Assembly: GCA_015056725.1 (NCBI GenBank)
Contig: SVFS01000011.1
Location: forward strand, 1-48,600
Length of the DNA: 48,600 bases
Origin: Lachnospiraceae bacterium
GTDB lineage: Bacteria; Bacillota; Clostridia; Lachnospirales; Lachnospiraceae
Direction of reading: 5' to 3'
Part shown: positions 8,054 through 16,081 of the stretch, one piece after another
How positions within the stretch are numbered: position 1 is the stretch's first letter
How the letters are laid out: each line of letters opens with the position of its first letter
Program-made: the position numbers and the translations under genes
Notes under the pieces: model-generated
What the model was told of the DNA's origin: nothing
The model's input: the letters and a program-made list of their open reading frames with translations, nothing else
The model's database searches: none

Positions 8054-9502
8054 CTAAAATCCAAAATATACAAATACTGATTCGCTACCGAGACTCAAAA
8101 AAGCCCAAACGAATAATATCGCAGCAAAGAACATTTCTATGTAAGAATTTTTCTTTATACGTTTATAATTATTTTCCGGTATCAAGCATATTACATAAGC
8201 AATCAGCACAAATGCCATCAGCCAAAAACCATGTACTTTTTCAGACACAGCGTTTATAAAATAGAATTTATTGCACAAAAAACCAATTTCATCAATTTTA
8301 AATATGCTAATTAGCTCACTACTTATATTCAAATCTGTAAAGAATAGTATTTTTTTGATCATAAGAACCCACTGCTGAATCGTTTGAGCCCTAAATAGCA
8401 ACCACAGAAGATTTATAATACCAAAAGTTAAAAACCATCTGACCGGTTCAAAAACTTTCTTTTCAACTTTTTCAAATATTCGATCAAAAACACTAAATAA
8501 GCCGTGCAATACTCCCCATAAAATAAATGTCCAATTAGCCCCGTGCCAAATACCACTAATCACAAATACCACAAGTGTATTGATACAGGTTCTGACAACA
8601 CCTTTCCTGCTCCCGCCAAGAGGAATATACACATTTCTTGTTAAAAAATTGGTCAAGGAAATATGCCATCGTTTCCAAAAATCACGAATAGACATAGCTT
8701 TGTACGGAGAATCAAAGTTTATTGGCAACATGATATTAAATATTAGAGATGCTCCTGTAGCCATATCGCAATATCCACTGAAATCAAAATAGATTTCAAA
8801 TGTATAAAAAAGCATAACAAGTAAAATGTCCATGGAAGAAGCCGTATCAACATGGATAATCCCCCAGTCCACCGCTTTTGCAAAAGTATCTGCCAAAAGC
8901 AATTTCTTAAATAAGCCCAGACTGAAAATTTTTAAACCATTAGATACATTTTCCCAATCAACCTTCTTTCGTCTCACGTCATTAATTTGTTGTGAAAAAT
9001 CAAGTGGATCCATGAGTGGTCCCATAAGAATTTTAGGGAAATATAAAATATAGGCAAAATAATCAATAATATTTAATCCCAACGTACCATTATAGATAGA
9101 AATACAATACGATATTTGCTGAAATGTAAAAAAACTTATACCAATAGGCAATACAATATCTTTAAGCTGAAAATCTTTTGAAAAACATTGGTTGAAATTT
9201 GTAATAAGAAAATTTGTATATTTGTAATATATTAGTAAACAGATATTTATAAGGACAGGCAATACAAAAAAGAACTTCTTTTTCATATCGAAACGCTTCA
9301 TCAGGGAAGAGAAGAAATAATTTATAAAACAGCTTACTATTAAAATTTTGGCTACAGAAATATCCGTGTATGCATAAAAAATAAAACTTGCAACAATAAT
9401 TACAAATTTCCCCATTTTTATACTTCGATAATTAGATAAAAAATATAACAAAGCTGTTATTGGTAGAAAAGCCAATACAAATACGTATGAGTTAAATTGC
9501 AT
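8054..9502 (-). CDS. MBOAT family membrane O-acyltransferase (AlgI/DltB-like)
   Basis: A 482-residue polytopic membrane protein with the MBOAT signatures PIGISFFTFQQISY, DFWKRWHISLTNFL and ISGIWHGANWTFILWG. The last contains the conserved histidine regarded as catalytic. The length matches AlgI-type proteins, about 470-520 residues. These proteins carry activated acyl groups across the membrane, usually acetyl, to an extracellular acceptor with an SGNH-type partner, here the next gene. DltB is less likely because no dltA, dltC or dltD gene is adjacent. The start is supported by AAAGGAG and by a plausible promoter close upstream. Confidence 0.9.
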   Translation of the reverse strand: MQFNSYVFVLAFLPITALLYFLSNYRSIKMGKFVIIVASFIFYAYTDISVAKILIVSCFINYFFSSLMKRFDMKKKFFFVLPVLINICLLIYYKYTNFLITNFNQCFSKDFQLKDIVLPIGISFFTFQQISYCISIYNGTLGLNIIDYFAYILYFPKILMGPLMDPLDFSQQINDVRRKKVDWENVSNGLKIFSLGLFKKLLLADTFAKAVDWGIIHVDTASSMDILLVMLFYTFEIYFDFSGYCDMATGASLIFNIMLPINFDSPYKAMSIRDFWKRWHISLTNFLTRNVYIPLGGSRKGVVRTCINTLVVFVISGIWHGANWTFILWGVLHGLFSVFDRIFEKVEKKVFEPVRWFLTFGIINLLWLLFRAQTIQQWVLMIKKILFFTDLNISSELISIFKIDEIGFLCNKFYFINAVSEKVHGFWLMAFVLIAYVICLIPENNYKRIKKNSYIEMFFAAILFVWAFLSLGSESVFVYFGF

Positions 9503-9526
9503 TGCCTGTTACTCCTTTATACAAAC

Positions 9527-9555
9527 ATAATAATTGGACATAGCCACTCTCTAAA
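9527..9555 (-). promoter_or_regulatory. Putative promoter of the MBOAT-SGNH operon
   Basis: On the minus strand TTTAGA (9550-9555) and TATTAT (9527-9532) are separated by exactly 17 nt, about 25 nt upstream of the MBOAT start codon. Four of six bases match the -35 consensus and five of six the -10. Confidence 0.5.
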
Positions 9556-9569
9556 TATAGCAAAAAACA

Positions 9570-9638
9570 AATTGCCACGCAATAAATTTTCATAGCTCAT
9601 AGCTTCTTCTTGCGCGCCCATTCACAATAGTGGCAATT
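9570..9638. repeat. Inverted repeat with a long loop
   Basis: AATTGCCAC (9570-9578) and GTGGCAATT (9630-9638) form a perfect 9-bp stem around 51 nt. On the minus strand the right edge runs into TTTGTTTTTTGC. It lies between the etfA terminator and the MBOAT promoter. It could be a second terminator or a small palindromic repeat. Confidence 0.55.
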
Positions 9639-9647
9639 CTGCGGACT

Positions 9648-9688
9648 CAAAAACACCCTCCTTACCGGCTATCCGGTAAAGAGGGTAT
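9648..9688 (-). terminator. Terminator of the butyrate operon
   Basis: On the minus strand a long imperfect stem (ACCCTCTTTACCGG, loop ATAG, then CCGGTAAGGAGGGT) is followed by five T. It begins about 60 nt after the etfA stop codon. Confidence 0.85.
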
Positions 9689-9750
9689 ATCTTTTATCTA
9701 TCTATGGAATCTTATAACCTCATAAGGTAAATTCCATCCTAAATAGAAAC

Positions 9751-10812
9751 TTATTTGTTTGCAATAGCTGCCTTAATCTGTTCTGTTAATAATGGAACAA
9801 CTTTGTTAAGGTCACCTACGATACCGTAATCAGCTACATCGAAGATTGGAGCATCTTCATCTTTGTTGATAGCAACGATAATGTCAGATTCTTCCATACC
9901 TGCAACGTGCTGGATTGCTCCGGAAATACCGATAGCGAAGTATACGTTAGGACGAACTGTCTTACCTGTCTGTCCAACCTGTAAATCTCTTACTTTCCAG
10001 CCGGAATCTACAACTGCACGAGAGCAGCTTACTGTACCGCCAAGTACTGCAGCGAGGTCTTCAAGAATCTTGAAGTTTTCAGCACTACCTACACCACGGC
10101 CACCGGATACAAGAATCTTAGCATCCATAATATCAACTGTATCTGTAACAGCTTTTACTACTTCTTTGATAGTTACATATTTGTTGTTAACTTCAAAGCC
10201 TGGGTTGTAGTTAATAACTTCTGCTTTAGCACCTTTGATTGGCTCGATTTTCTGCATAACACCTGGACGAACTGTAGCCATCTGAGGACGTGTATTAGGA
10301 CAAGCGATAGTAGCGATTGTGTTACCACCAAATGCAGGACGAGTCATCAGTAACTGGTTGTGTTTCTGTTCATCTTCTTTGCCTGGGATTGCTACTAATG
10401 GGAAATCACCGATTTCAAGTACTGTACAGTCAGCTGTAAGACCTGTAGCAACTCTTGCAGATACTGTAGGACCTAAATCTCTACCGATTGCTGTAGCACC
10501 TACTAACATGATGTCTGGTTTGTATTCATTGATTACAGAAGAAAGAGCATGTGCGTATGGCTCTGTTCTGTATGTTTCTAATTCCGGATCATCTACTACG
10601 ATAACTTTATCAGCACCGTATTCAGCTAAAGAATCAACTAAGTCGCCTACGTTAGAACCAAGAAGTACAGCTGTAACATCTGTATTTAATGGTGCTGCTA
10701 ATTCTTTTGCTTTACCAAGTAATTCATATGCAATGCCGCTGATTACGTTATCAACCTGCTGTGCATATACATATACGCCTTTATATTCTTGTAAACTCAT
10801 CTTATTCACCAC
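9751..10812 (-). CDS. etfA: Electron transfer flavoprotein alpha subunit
   Basis: 353 residues. The C-terminal FAD-binding domain is clear: ILVSGGRGVGSAENF, SRAVVDSGWK, QVGQTGKTVRP and YFAIGISGAIQHVAGM. The N-terminal half is the alpha/beta domain that packs against EtfB. With EtfB and Bcd it forms the cytoplasmic Bcd-EtfAB complex. In clostridia this complex couples crotonyl-CoA reduction by NADH to ferredoxin reduction (electron bifurcation). It is the last gene of the operon, 7 nt after etfB, and is followed by a strong terminator. Confidence 0.97.
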   Translation of the reverse strand: MVNKMSLQEYKGVYVYAQQVDNVISGIAYELLGKAKELAAPLNTDVTAVLLGSNVGDLVDSLAEYGADKVIVVDDPELETYRTEPYAHALSSVINEYKPDIMLVGATAIGRDLGPTVSARVATGLTADCTVLEIGDFPLVAIPGKEDEQKHNQLLMTRPAFGGNTIATIACPNTRPQMATVRPGVMQKIEPIKGAKAEVINYNPGFEVNNKYVTIKEVVKAVTDTVDIMDAKILVSGGRGVGSAENFKILEDLAAVLGGTVSCSRAVVDSGWKVRDLQVGQTGKTVRPNVYFAIGISGAIQHVAGMEESDIIVAINKDEDAPIFDVADYGIVGDLNKVVPLLTEQIKAAIANK

Positions 10813-10819
10813 CTTCTAA

Positions 10820-11605
10820 TTAAATAACATGTTTTTCTAATAATTTGCCAACGATGTATGCTGCTGCATCTTCTGGAGAATCTGGAGTAACTTTTTCACC
10901 AGCACCTTTACGAACTTTGTCGGATGCTTTAGCAATCTTTGTTGGTGAACCAGCAAGACCCAAGTTGCAATCTTCAACATCTTTAAGGTCTGCTCTGCCC
11001 CATGTAGTAATTTCAGCTTTGCAAGCATCAAAAATTCCACCTGGAGTCATGTAACGTGGATCATTTAATTCAGAAAGTGCTGTTACGAGACATGGCATCT
11101 GAGCTTCTAATACATGGTATCTGTCATCATACTGTCTCTGTACAACTACTTTGTCACCATCAACTTTGATATCCTGTGCATAAGAAATTACAGGAATATT
11201 TAAGTGTTCAGCAATCTGAGGACCAACCTGAGCTGTATCACCGTCGATAGCCTGACGACCTGTGATGATTAAGTCGTATTCAAGGTTTCTGATTGCACCA
11301 GCAAGAGTTGTAGATGTTGCCCATGTGTCAGCACCACCAAGAACTCTGTCTGTTACGAGAACTGCTTTGTCAGCGCCCATAGCGAGAGCTTCACGTAATA
11401 CATCTGTAGCCTTTGGAAGACCCATTGTGATTACTGTTACTTCTGCACCATACTGATCTTTTAATCTAAGAGCTGCTTCAAGACCTGCTTTGTCATCTGG
11501 ATTCATGATTGCAAGCATTGCTGCTCTGTCAAGTGTACCGTCTGGGTTGAATTTAACGCCACCCTTTGTATCAGGTACCTGTTTAATACAAACAACGATT
11601 TTCAT
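10820..11605 (-). CDS. etfB: Electron transfer flavoprotein beta subunit
   Basis: 261 residues, the normal EtfB length. It begins MKIVVCIKQVPDTKG and has DLIITGRQAIDGDTAQVGPQ, the signature region of the nucleotide-binding EtfB fold. In bifurcating Etf proteins this subunit binds NADH and an FAD. It pairs with EtfA directly downstream and with Bcd upstream. The 113-nt spacer between bcd and etfB carries a multi-hairpin repeat. A clean ribosome binding site (AAGGAGATTAACACA) precedes the ATG. Confidence 0.97.
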   Translation of the reverse strand: MKIVVCIKQVPDTKGGVKFNPDGTLDRAAMLAIMNPDDKAGLEAALRLKDQYGAEVTVITMGLPKATDVLREALAMGADKAVLVTDRVLGGADTWATSTTLAGAIRNLEYDLIITGRQAIDGDTAQVGPQIAEHLNIPVISYAQDIKVDGDKVVVQRQYDDRYHVLEAQMPCLVTALSELNDPRYMTPGGIFDACKAEITTWGRADLKDVEDCNLGLAGSPTKIAKASDKVRKGAGEKVTPDSPEDAAAYIVGKLLEKHVI

Positions 11606-11631
11606 TGTGTTAATCTCCTTATTTTATTCTT

Positions 11632-11647
11632 AATCCTGACATTTATT
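11632..11647. repeat. 16-bp direct repeat, copy 1
   Basis: AATCCTGACATTTATT occurs here and again at 11708-11723, flanking the hairpin element in the bcd-etfB spacer. A variant with one change lies at 13782-13797, between crt and hbd. Confidence 0.85.
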
Positions 11648-11649
11648 GA

Positions 11650-11716
11650 GCACTTGCTATCCTAATTTGCTTCGCAAAAGCAAGTGCGTAGGTCACGATT
11701 GCTTTGCAATCCTGAC
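11650..11716 (+). repeat. 67-bp multi-hairpin intergenic element, copy A
   Basis: Outer stem GCACTTGC/GCAAGTGC encloses an inner stem TTTGC-TTC-GCAAA. This is followed by GTAGGTC and a second hairpin in which GATTGC-TTT-GCAATC is embedded in GTCA/TGAC. The same architecture and 67-bp length recur on the minus strand at 38617-38683, with paired changes in the stems. The element sits between bcd and etfB. Confidence 0.75.
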
Positions 11717-11718
11717 AT

Positions 11719-12870
11719 TTATTTCAATAAAGAACCACTGATAACCATACGCTGTACTTCACTTGTACCTTCGTAGATTTCAGTAATCTTAGCATCACGC
11801 ATCATACGTTCTACATCGTATTCTCTGATGTAACCGTAACCACCGTGTAACTGAACACACTTAGTAGTAACTTCCATAGCTACTTCTGCAGCATATAATT
11901 TAGCCATAGCTGCTTCTGTAGAATATACTTTCTGAGTAGCTTTAGCCATAGCTGCTTTGTAAACTAAAAGCTGTGCAGCCTGTACTTTAGTAGCCATGTC
12001 AGCAAGCTGGAACTGTGTATTCTGGAACTGAGCGATAGATCTGCCAAACTGTTTTCTTTCTTTTACATAGTTGATTGTTGTTTCTAAAGCACCTTCTGCG
12101 ATACCAAGAGCCTGAGCAGCGATACCGATACGACCACCATCAAGTGTATGCATAGCGATAGCGAAACCTTTACCCTTCTGACCGAGTAAGTTTTCCTTTG
12201 GAATTCTACAATCTGTGAAGATTAATTCATATGTAGAGGAACCGCGGATACCCATTTTCTTTTCTTTTGTACCAAAAGTAAAGCCTGGTGTTCCTTTTTC
12301 TACGATGAAAGCAGAGATTTCTTTCTGAATTCTGCCGCGTTTTTCAACTTTGCCTGTTACAGCGATAACGATATAAATGTCAGCTTCTTTACCGTTTGTG
12401 ATGAAGCATTTGCTTCCGTTAAGAACCCATTCGTCACCATCTAAAACAGCTTTTGTCTGCTGTCCCTGAGCATCTGTACCAGCACCCGGTTCTGTTAAAC
12501 CGAAAGCACCTAATTTTTCACCTTTTGCAAGTGGAACAACGTATTTCTGTTTCTGTTCTTCTGTACCATATGTCATGATTGGGTCTACACAAAGAGATGT
12601 ATGTGCAGATACGATAACACCTGTAGTACCACAAACTTTAGATAATTCTTCAACACACATAGCGTATGTTAAAGGATCACAACCCTGTCCGCCATATTCC
12701 TTTGGAACAGGAATGCCAAGGAAACCGCATTTAGCCATTTTCTCAACTGTTTCTCTAGGGAATACTTCTGTTTCGTCAACCTCCTGAGCAAGAGGTTTTA
12801 CTTCGTTTTCAGCGAAATCTTTGAAAAGCTGTCTCGCCATCTCATGTTCTTTAGCTAATGTAAAATCCAT
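11719..12870 (-). CDS. bcd: Butyryl-CoA dehydrogenase
   Basis: 383 residues, an acyl-CoA dehydrogenase of full length. FAD-binding segments (FGLTEPGAGTDAQGQ, FITNG) and the catalytic-glutamate region IYEGTSEVQRM near the C-terminus are present. It reduces crotonyl-CoA to butyryl-CoA as the partner of EtfAB in the same operon, and the neighbours thl, crt and hbd fix the C4 specificity. Codon use is strongly biased, as in highly expressed genes. The stop codon lies inside a 16-bp direct repeat, and the next gene is separated by the hairpin element. Confidence 0.97.
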   Translation of the reverse strand: MDFTLAKEHEMARQLFKDFAENEVKPLAQEVDETEVFPRETVEKMAKCGFLGIPVPKEYGGQGCDPLTYAMCVEELSKVCGTTGVIVSAHTSLCVDPIMTYGTEEQKQKYVVPLAKGEKLGAFGLTEPGAGTDAQGQQTKAVLDGDEWVLNGSKCFITNGKEADIYIVIAVTGKVEKRGRIQKEISAFIVEKGTPGFTFGTKEKKMGIRGSSTYELIFTDCRIPKENLLGQKGKGFAIAMHTLDGGRIGIAAQALGIAEGALETTINYVKERKQFGRSIAQFQNTQFQLADMATKVQAAQLLVYKAAMAKATQKVYSTEAAMAKLYAAEVAMEVTTKCVQLHGGYGYIREYDVERMMRDAKITEIYEGTSEVQRMVISGSLLK

Positions 12871-12897
12871 GATTAAATTCCTCCATTAAAAATAATA

Positions 12898-13737
12898 TTA
12901 TTTGCTGTAATCAAAGAAACCGATTCCAGTCTTTCTACCAAGTTTCTTTTCTTCTACCATCTGTTTAAGAAGTGGCTGTGGAGCATACTTCTCATCTTTT
13001 GTTTCATTGTAAAGAACTTCCATAATTGCAAGACAGATATCTAAACCAATTAAATCACCTAAGTGAAGAGGTCCCATTGGATGAGATGCACCGAGCTGCA
13101 TAGCGATATCGATGTCTTCTGCAGAAGCTGTACCAGCTGCAAGAACGCCGATTGCTTCGTTAATCATTGGGATAAGAATTCTGTTTACTACGAAACCTGG
13201 AGCTTCTTTTACTTCTACAGGAGTTTTGCCGATTTCTACGGAGATAGCTTTTACTTTGTCTACCATTTCCTGTGGTGTGTTTTCACCTTTGATAACTTCT
13301 ACAAGTTTCATTCTGTCTGCCGGGTTGAAGAAGTGCATACCAATCATTGGTCTGTCAAGTCCTTCACCAATCTTTGTGATAGATAAAGAAGATGTGTTAG
13401 AAGCAAACATACAATCTTTCTTTACGATACCCATTAATTCTTTGAAGATAGCCTGTTTGATTTCAAGTTTTTCAAGAGCTACTTCTACGATTAAATCACA
13501 GTCTGCACAGATATTGTTTAAACCTGTTGTGATTTTTCCCATAATTTCATCAGCTTTTTCCTGAGAAATTTTTTCTTTGCTCACAAGGAAATTCATGTTT
13601 TTCTGAATTCTTGCTTTTCCGCCTTCAGCGAATTCTTCTTTAATGTCGCAAAGACATACTTCATAACCATCTGTCATAGCAAATGCCTGAGCAATACCGG
13701 CACCCATTGTGCCTGCACCAATAATACCAACTTTCAT
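12898..13737 (-). CDS. hbd: 3-hydroxybutyryl-CoA dehydrogenase
   Basis: 279 residues. The N-terminal Rossmann motif is VGIIGAGTMGAGIAQAF, the catalytic-His segment is MIGMHFFNPADRMKLVE, and ASNTSSLSI is also present. The C-terminal helical domain ends GRKTGIGFFDYSK. It reduces acetoacetyl-CoA to 3-hydroxybutyryl-CoA, with NADH the usual donor. It lies 27 nt upstream of bcd and downstream of crt, in the Lachnospiraceae-type order. The ribosome binding site AGGAGGACAACACA supports the start. Confidence 0.97.
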   Translation of the reverse strand: MKVGIIGAGTMGAGIAQAFAMTDGYEVCLCDIKEEFAEGGKARIQKNMNFLVSKEKISQEKADEIMGKITTGLNNICADCDLIVEVALEKLEIKQAIFKELMGIVKKDCMFASNTSSLSITKIGEGLDRPMIGMHFFNPADRMKLVEVIKGENTPQEMVDKVKAISVEIGKTPVEVKEAPGFVVNRILIPMINEAIGVLAAGTASAEDIDIAMQLGASHPMGPLHLGDLIGLDICLAIMEVLYNETKDEKYAPQPLLKQMVEEKKLGRKTGIGFFDYSK

Positions 13738-13768
13738 TGTGTTGTCCTCCTATATAATATATCTTGTC

Positions 13769-13797
13769 ACGGTTACCTTACAATCCTGACATTAATT
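13769..13797. repeat. Partial copy of the butyrate-operon hairpin repeat
   Basis: This stretch in the crt-hbd spacer matches the 3' part of the element at 11693-11719 with about four differences, including the shared CAATCCTGACATT. It starts right after the crt stop codon, as the copy near bcd starts right after the bcd stop. Confidence 0.65.
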
Positions 13798-14581
13798 AAC
13801 AGTTTTTAAATGGTTCTTTTACTTTTTCTTTGTTTTTGTCAAGGAAAAATGCCATACCGTATTTCTGGTCTTCTGTTTCGAAGCAGTCACCGAATAATTT
13901 TTCTTCGATTACAAGAGCTTCATCCATAGTTACATCAAGACCATCGTTGATAGCTTTCTTGCAGTTACGAACAGCGATTGGAGCATTCTTAGCGATGCCG
14001 TTAGCCATTTTTTCTGCCTGAGCTAATAATTCTTCCTGTGGATATACAGCGTTTACAAGACCGATTCTGTAAGCTTCATCAGCTTTGATGTTTCTAGCTG
14101 TATAAATAAGCTGTTTAGCCATACCAGGGCTTACAAGACGCGCAAGTCTCTGTGTGCCACCGAAACCAGGTGTAATTCCAAGACCTACTTCCGGCTGACC
14201 AAATACTGCATTTTCAGAACAGATTCGGATATCACAGCTCATAGAGATTTCACAGCCGCCGCCAAGAGCAAAGCCGTTGATTGCTGCGATTACAGGGATA
14301 GGGAATGTTTCTAACTTACGGAAAACGTCATTACCTTTCTTACCGAAAGCTTCGCCTTCTGCTTTTGTTAAGTTGCTCATTTCTCCGATATCAGCGCCTG
14401 CTACGAAGGATTTTTCGCCTGCACCTGTTAAGATTAAGCATCTAACTACATCTAAATCTACAGAATCTAATACTTCATTTAATTCATCAAGTACTGTAGA
14501 ATTAAGAGCATTTAATGCCTTTGGACGGTTGATTGTAATAATACCAATCTGATTTTTCTGTTCGAATAAAACAAATTCCAT
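13796..14581 (-). CDS. crt: 3-hydroxybutyryl-CoA dehydratase (crotonase)
   Basis: 261 residues of the enoyl-CoA hydratase family. The oxyanion-hole segments are SFVAGADIGEM and NGFALGGGCEISMSCDIR. The catalytic glutamates lie in the CEISMSCDIR and FGQPEVGLGITPGFGG regions. It dehydrates 3-hydroxybutyryl-CoA to crotonyl-CoA, the step between Hbd and Bcd. The 58-nt spacer to hbd carries a partial repeat element, and the 109-nt spacer to thl carries a hairpin. Confidence 0.97.
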   Translation of the reverse strand: MEFVLFEQKNQIGIITINRPKALNALNSTVLDELNEVLDSVDLDVVRCLILTGAGEKSFVAGADIGEMSNLTKAEGEAFGKKGNDVFRKLETFPIPVIAAINGFALGGGCEISMSCDIRICSENAVFGQPEVGLGITPGFGGTQRLARLVSPGMAKQLIYTARNIKADEAYRIGLVNAVYPQEELLAQAEKMANGIAKNAPIAVRNCKKAINDGLDVTMDEALVIEEKLFGDCFETEDQKYGMAFFLDKNKEKVKEPFKNC

Positions 14582-14621
14582 CTTTTTTCTCCTTTATATT
14601 TTGTTGCTATTACGACAAATT

Positions 14622-14659
14622 ACGGAAGTCTGCCCGAAAGCAGACTCCCGTCTTTTTTT
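14622..14659 (+). terminator. Hairpin between thl and crt with a T-run on the antisense side
   Basis: ACGG-AGTCTGC pairs with GCAGACT-CCGT around CCGAAA, with one mismatched pair. It is followed on the plus strand by CTTTTTTTA. Read in the plus direction this is a good intrinsic terminator against antisense transcription. Read in the operon direction it is a stable intercistronic hairpin without a T-run. Confidence 0.65.
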
Positions 14660-14690
14660 AATTAACATAGAAAGATTATAAAGCTTACGC

Positions 14691-15878
14691 TTAGTCTCTT
14701 TCAACGATAGTAGTACATCCCATACCACCACCGATACACAGTGTAGCAAGACCCTTCTTAGCGTCTCTCTTCTGCATTTCGTGGAGAAGTGTTACGAGGA
14801 TACGGCAACCGGAAGCACCTACCGGATGTCCGAGTGCGATTGCACCACCATTTACATTTAATTTTTCAGGATTAAATCCAAGATCTCTTGCTACTGCTAA
14901 AGACTGTGTAGCGAAAGCTTCGTTTGCTTCAATTAAATCCATATCATCAATTGTTAAACCAGCTTTTGCAAGAGCTTTCTTTGTTGAAGCAACAGGACCT
15001 ACACCCATGATAGAAGGATCAACACCACCAAGAGCACCTGTTACGAATGTAGCCATAGGTGTAACACCTAATTCTTTTGCTTTTTCTTCGCTCATAACAA
15101 CGATTGCTGCAGCACCATCATTGATACCACTTGCATTACCTGCTGTTACTACGCCGCCTTCTTTTTTGCCGGAGCAGCATTTTAATGCGCTAAGGCTTTC
15201 TGCTGTAACGCCTGCACGTGGACCTTCGTCTGTAACGAAATCAACAATCTGTTTTTTAACCTTAACAGGAACAGGAACGATTTCATCTGCGAATTTGCCT
15301 TCTGCCATAGCTTTTTCACATTTCTGCTGGCTGCTTGCTGCAAATGCATCTAATTCTTCTCTTGTGAGGTTCCATTGTTCAGCTACGTTTTCAGCTGTAA
15401 TCATCATATGGTACTGGTTGAATGCATCCCATAACGCATCGTTAACCATTGTATCTACTAATGTACCATTGTTCATTCTATAACCAAAACGGCCATTCAT
15501 CATAGCGTATGGAGCCATAGACATGTTTTCCATACCACCTGCTACAACGATATCAGCATCGCCTGCCTGAATCATCTGTGCAGCCATGTTTACACAGTTA
15601 AGACCGGAACCACATACAACGTTTACAGTAACCGCAGGTGTTTCAATTGGTAAACCGGCTTTGATAGAAGCCTGACGAGCTACATTCTGTCCAAGACCAG
15701 CCTGGATTACACAACCCATATATACGTGGTCAACTGCTTCTGCAGGTACACCTGCTCTTTTAATTGCTTCTTTAATAACGATAGAACCAAGTTCTGCTGC
15801 CGGAGTATTGCTTAATGCTCCACCCATTTTACCGATTGCAGTACGGCATGCGCCTGCTAATACAACTTTCTTTGCCAT
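14691..15878 (-). CDS. thl: Acetyl-CoA acetyltransferase (thiolase)
   Basis: 395 residues, the usual size for biosynthetic thiolases. The active-site Cys89 lies in [11 protein letters not shown]. The C-terminal catalytic motifs are [17 protein letters not shown] (His) and LCIGGGMGC (second Cys). It condenses two acetyl-CoA to acetoacetyl-CoA and so opens the butyrate pathway. As first gene of the operon it has its own promoter at 15991-16019 and a strong ribosome binding site (TTGGAGGAAGAATA). Confidence 0.97.
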   Translation of the reverse strand: MAKKVVLAGACRTAIGKMGGALSNTPAAELGSIVIKEAIKRAGVPAEAVDHVYMGCVIQAGLGQNVARQASIKAGLPIETPAVTVNVVCGSGLNCVNMAAQMIQAGDADIVVAGGMENMSMAPYAMMNGRFGYRMNNGTLVDTMVNDALWDAFNQYHMMITAENVAEQWNLTREELDAFAASSQQKCEKAMAEGKFADEIVPVPVKVKKQIVDFVTDEGPRAGVTAESLSALKCCSGKKEGGVVTAGNASGINDGAAAIVVMSEEKAKELGVTPMATFVTGALGGVDPSIMGVGPVASTKKALAKAGLTIDDMDLIEANEAFATQSLAVARDLGFNPEKLNVNGGAIALGHPVGASGCRILVTLLHEMQKRDAKKGLATLCIGGGMGCTTIVERD

Positions 15879-15990
15879 TATTCTTCCTCCAATTTTAAAT
15901 TCACATCATGTAACATCTGAAAACCGCCATTTCTAAGCATTTTTTACGCTTTAAAATGATTGTTATTTTTTTGTCACATTCATCCTTTCC

Positions 15991-16019
15991 ATTTTATCAT
16001 AGCGCATATATTTTTGCAA
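15991..16019 (-). promoter_or_regulatory. Promoter of the thl-crt-hbd-bcd-etfBA operon
   Basis: On the minus strand TTGCAA (16014-16019) and TAAAAT (15991-15996) are 17 nt apart, and a TG one base before the -10 makes it an extended -10 promoter. The start codon lies about 110 nt downstream, so the transcript should have a leader of about 105 nt. No known regulator site was recognised in the leader. Confidence 0.75.
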
Positions 16020-16035
16020 CGGTAATAGTTTTGTA

Positions 16036-16065
16036 AAAACCCCAAATTTTGACAGGGTAAATTGG
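16036..16065 (-). terminator. Weak terminator after hpf
   Basis: On the minus strand CCAATTT pairs imperfectly with AAATTTGG around ACCCTGTCA and is followed by GGTTTTT. It lies 17-46 nt after the hpf stop and just upstream of the thl -35 box. Confidence 0.45.
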
Positions 16066-16081
16066 AGAAATATGGTAAATT

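Noticed and set aside
8054-9502. dltB of a D-alanylation operon
   Set aside because: No dltA, dltC or dltD next to it; the partner gene fits an AlgJ/AlgX-like role better.
10319-10819. 166-codon plus-strand frame opposite etfA
   Set aside because: It is an antisense shadow of a highly biased gene; etfA is certain and the frame resembles no known protein.
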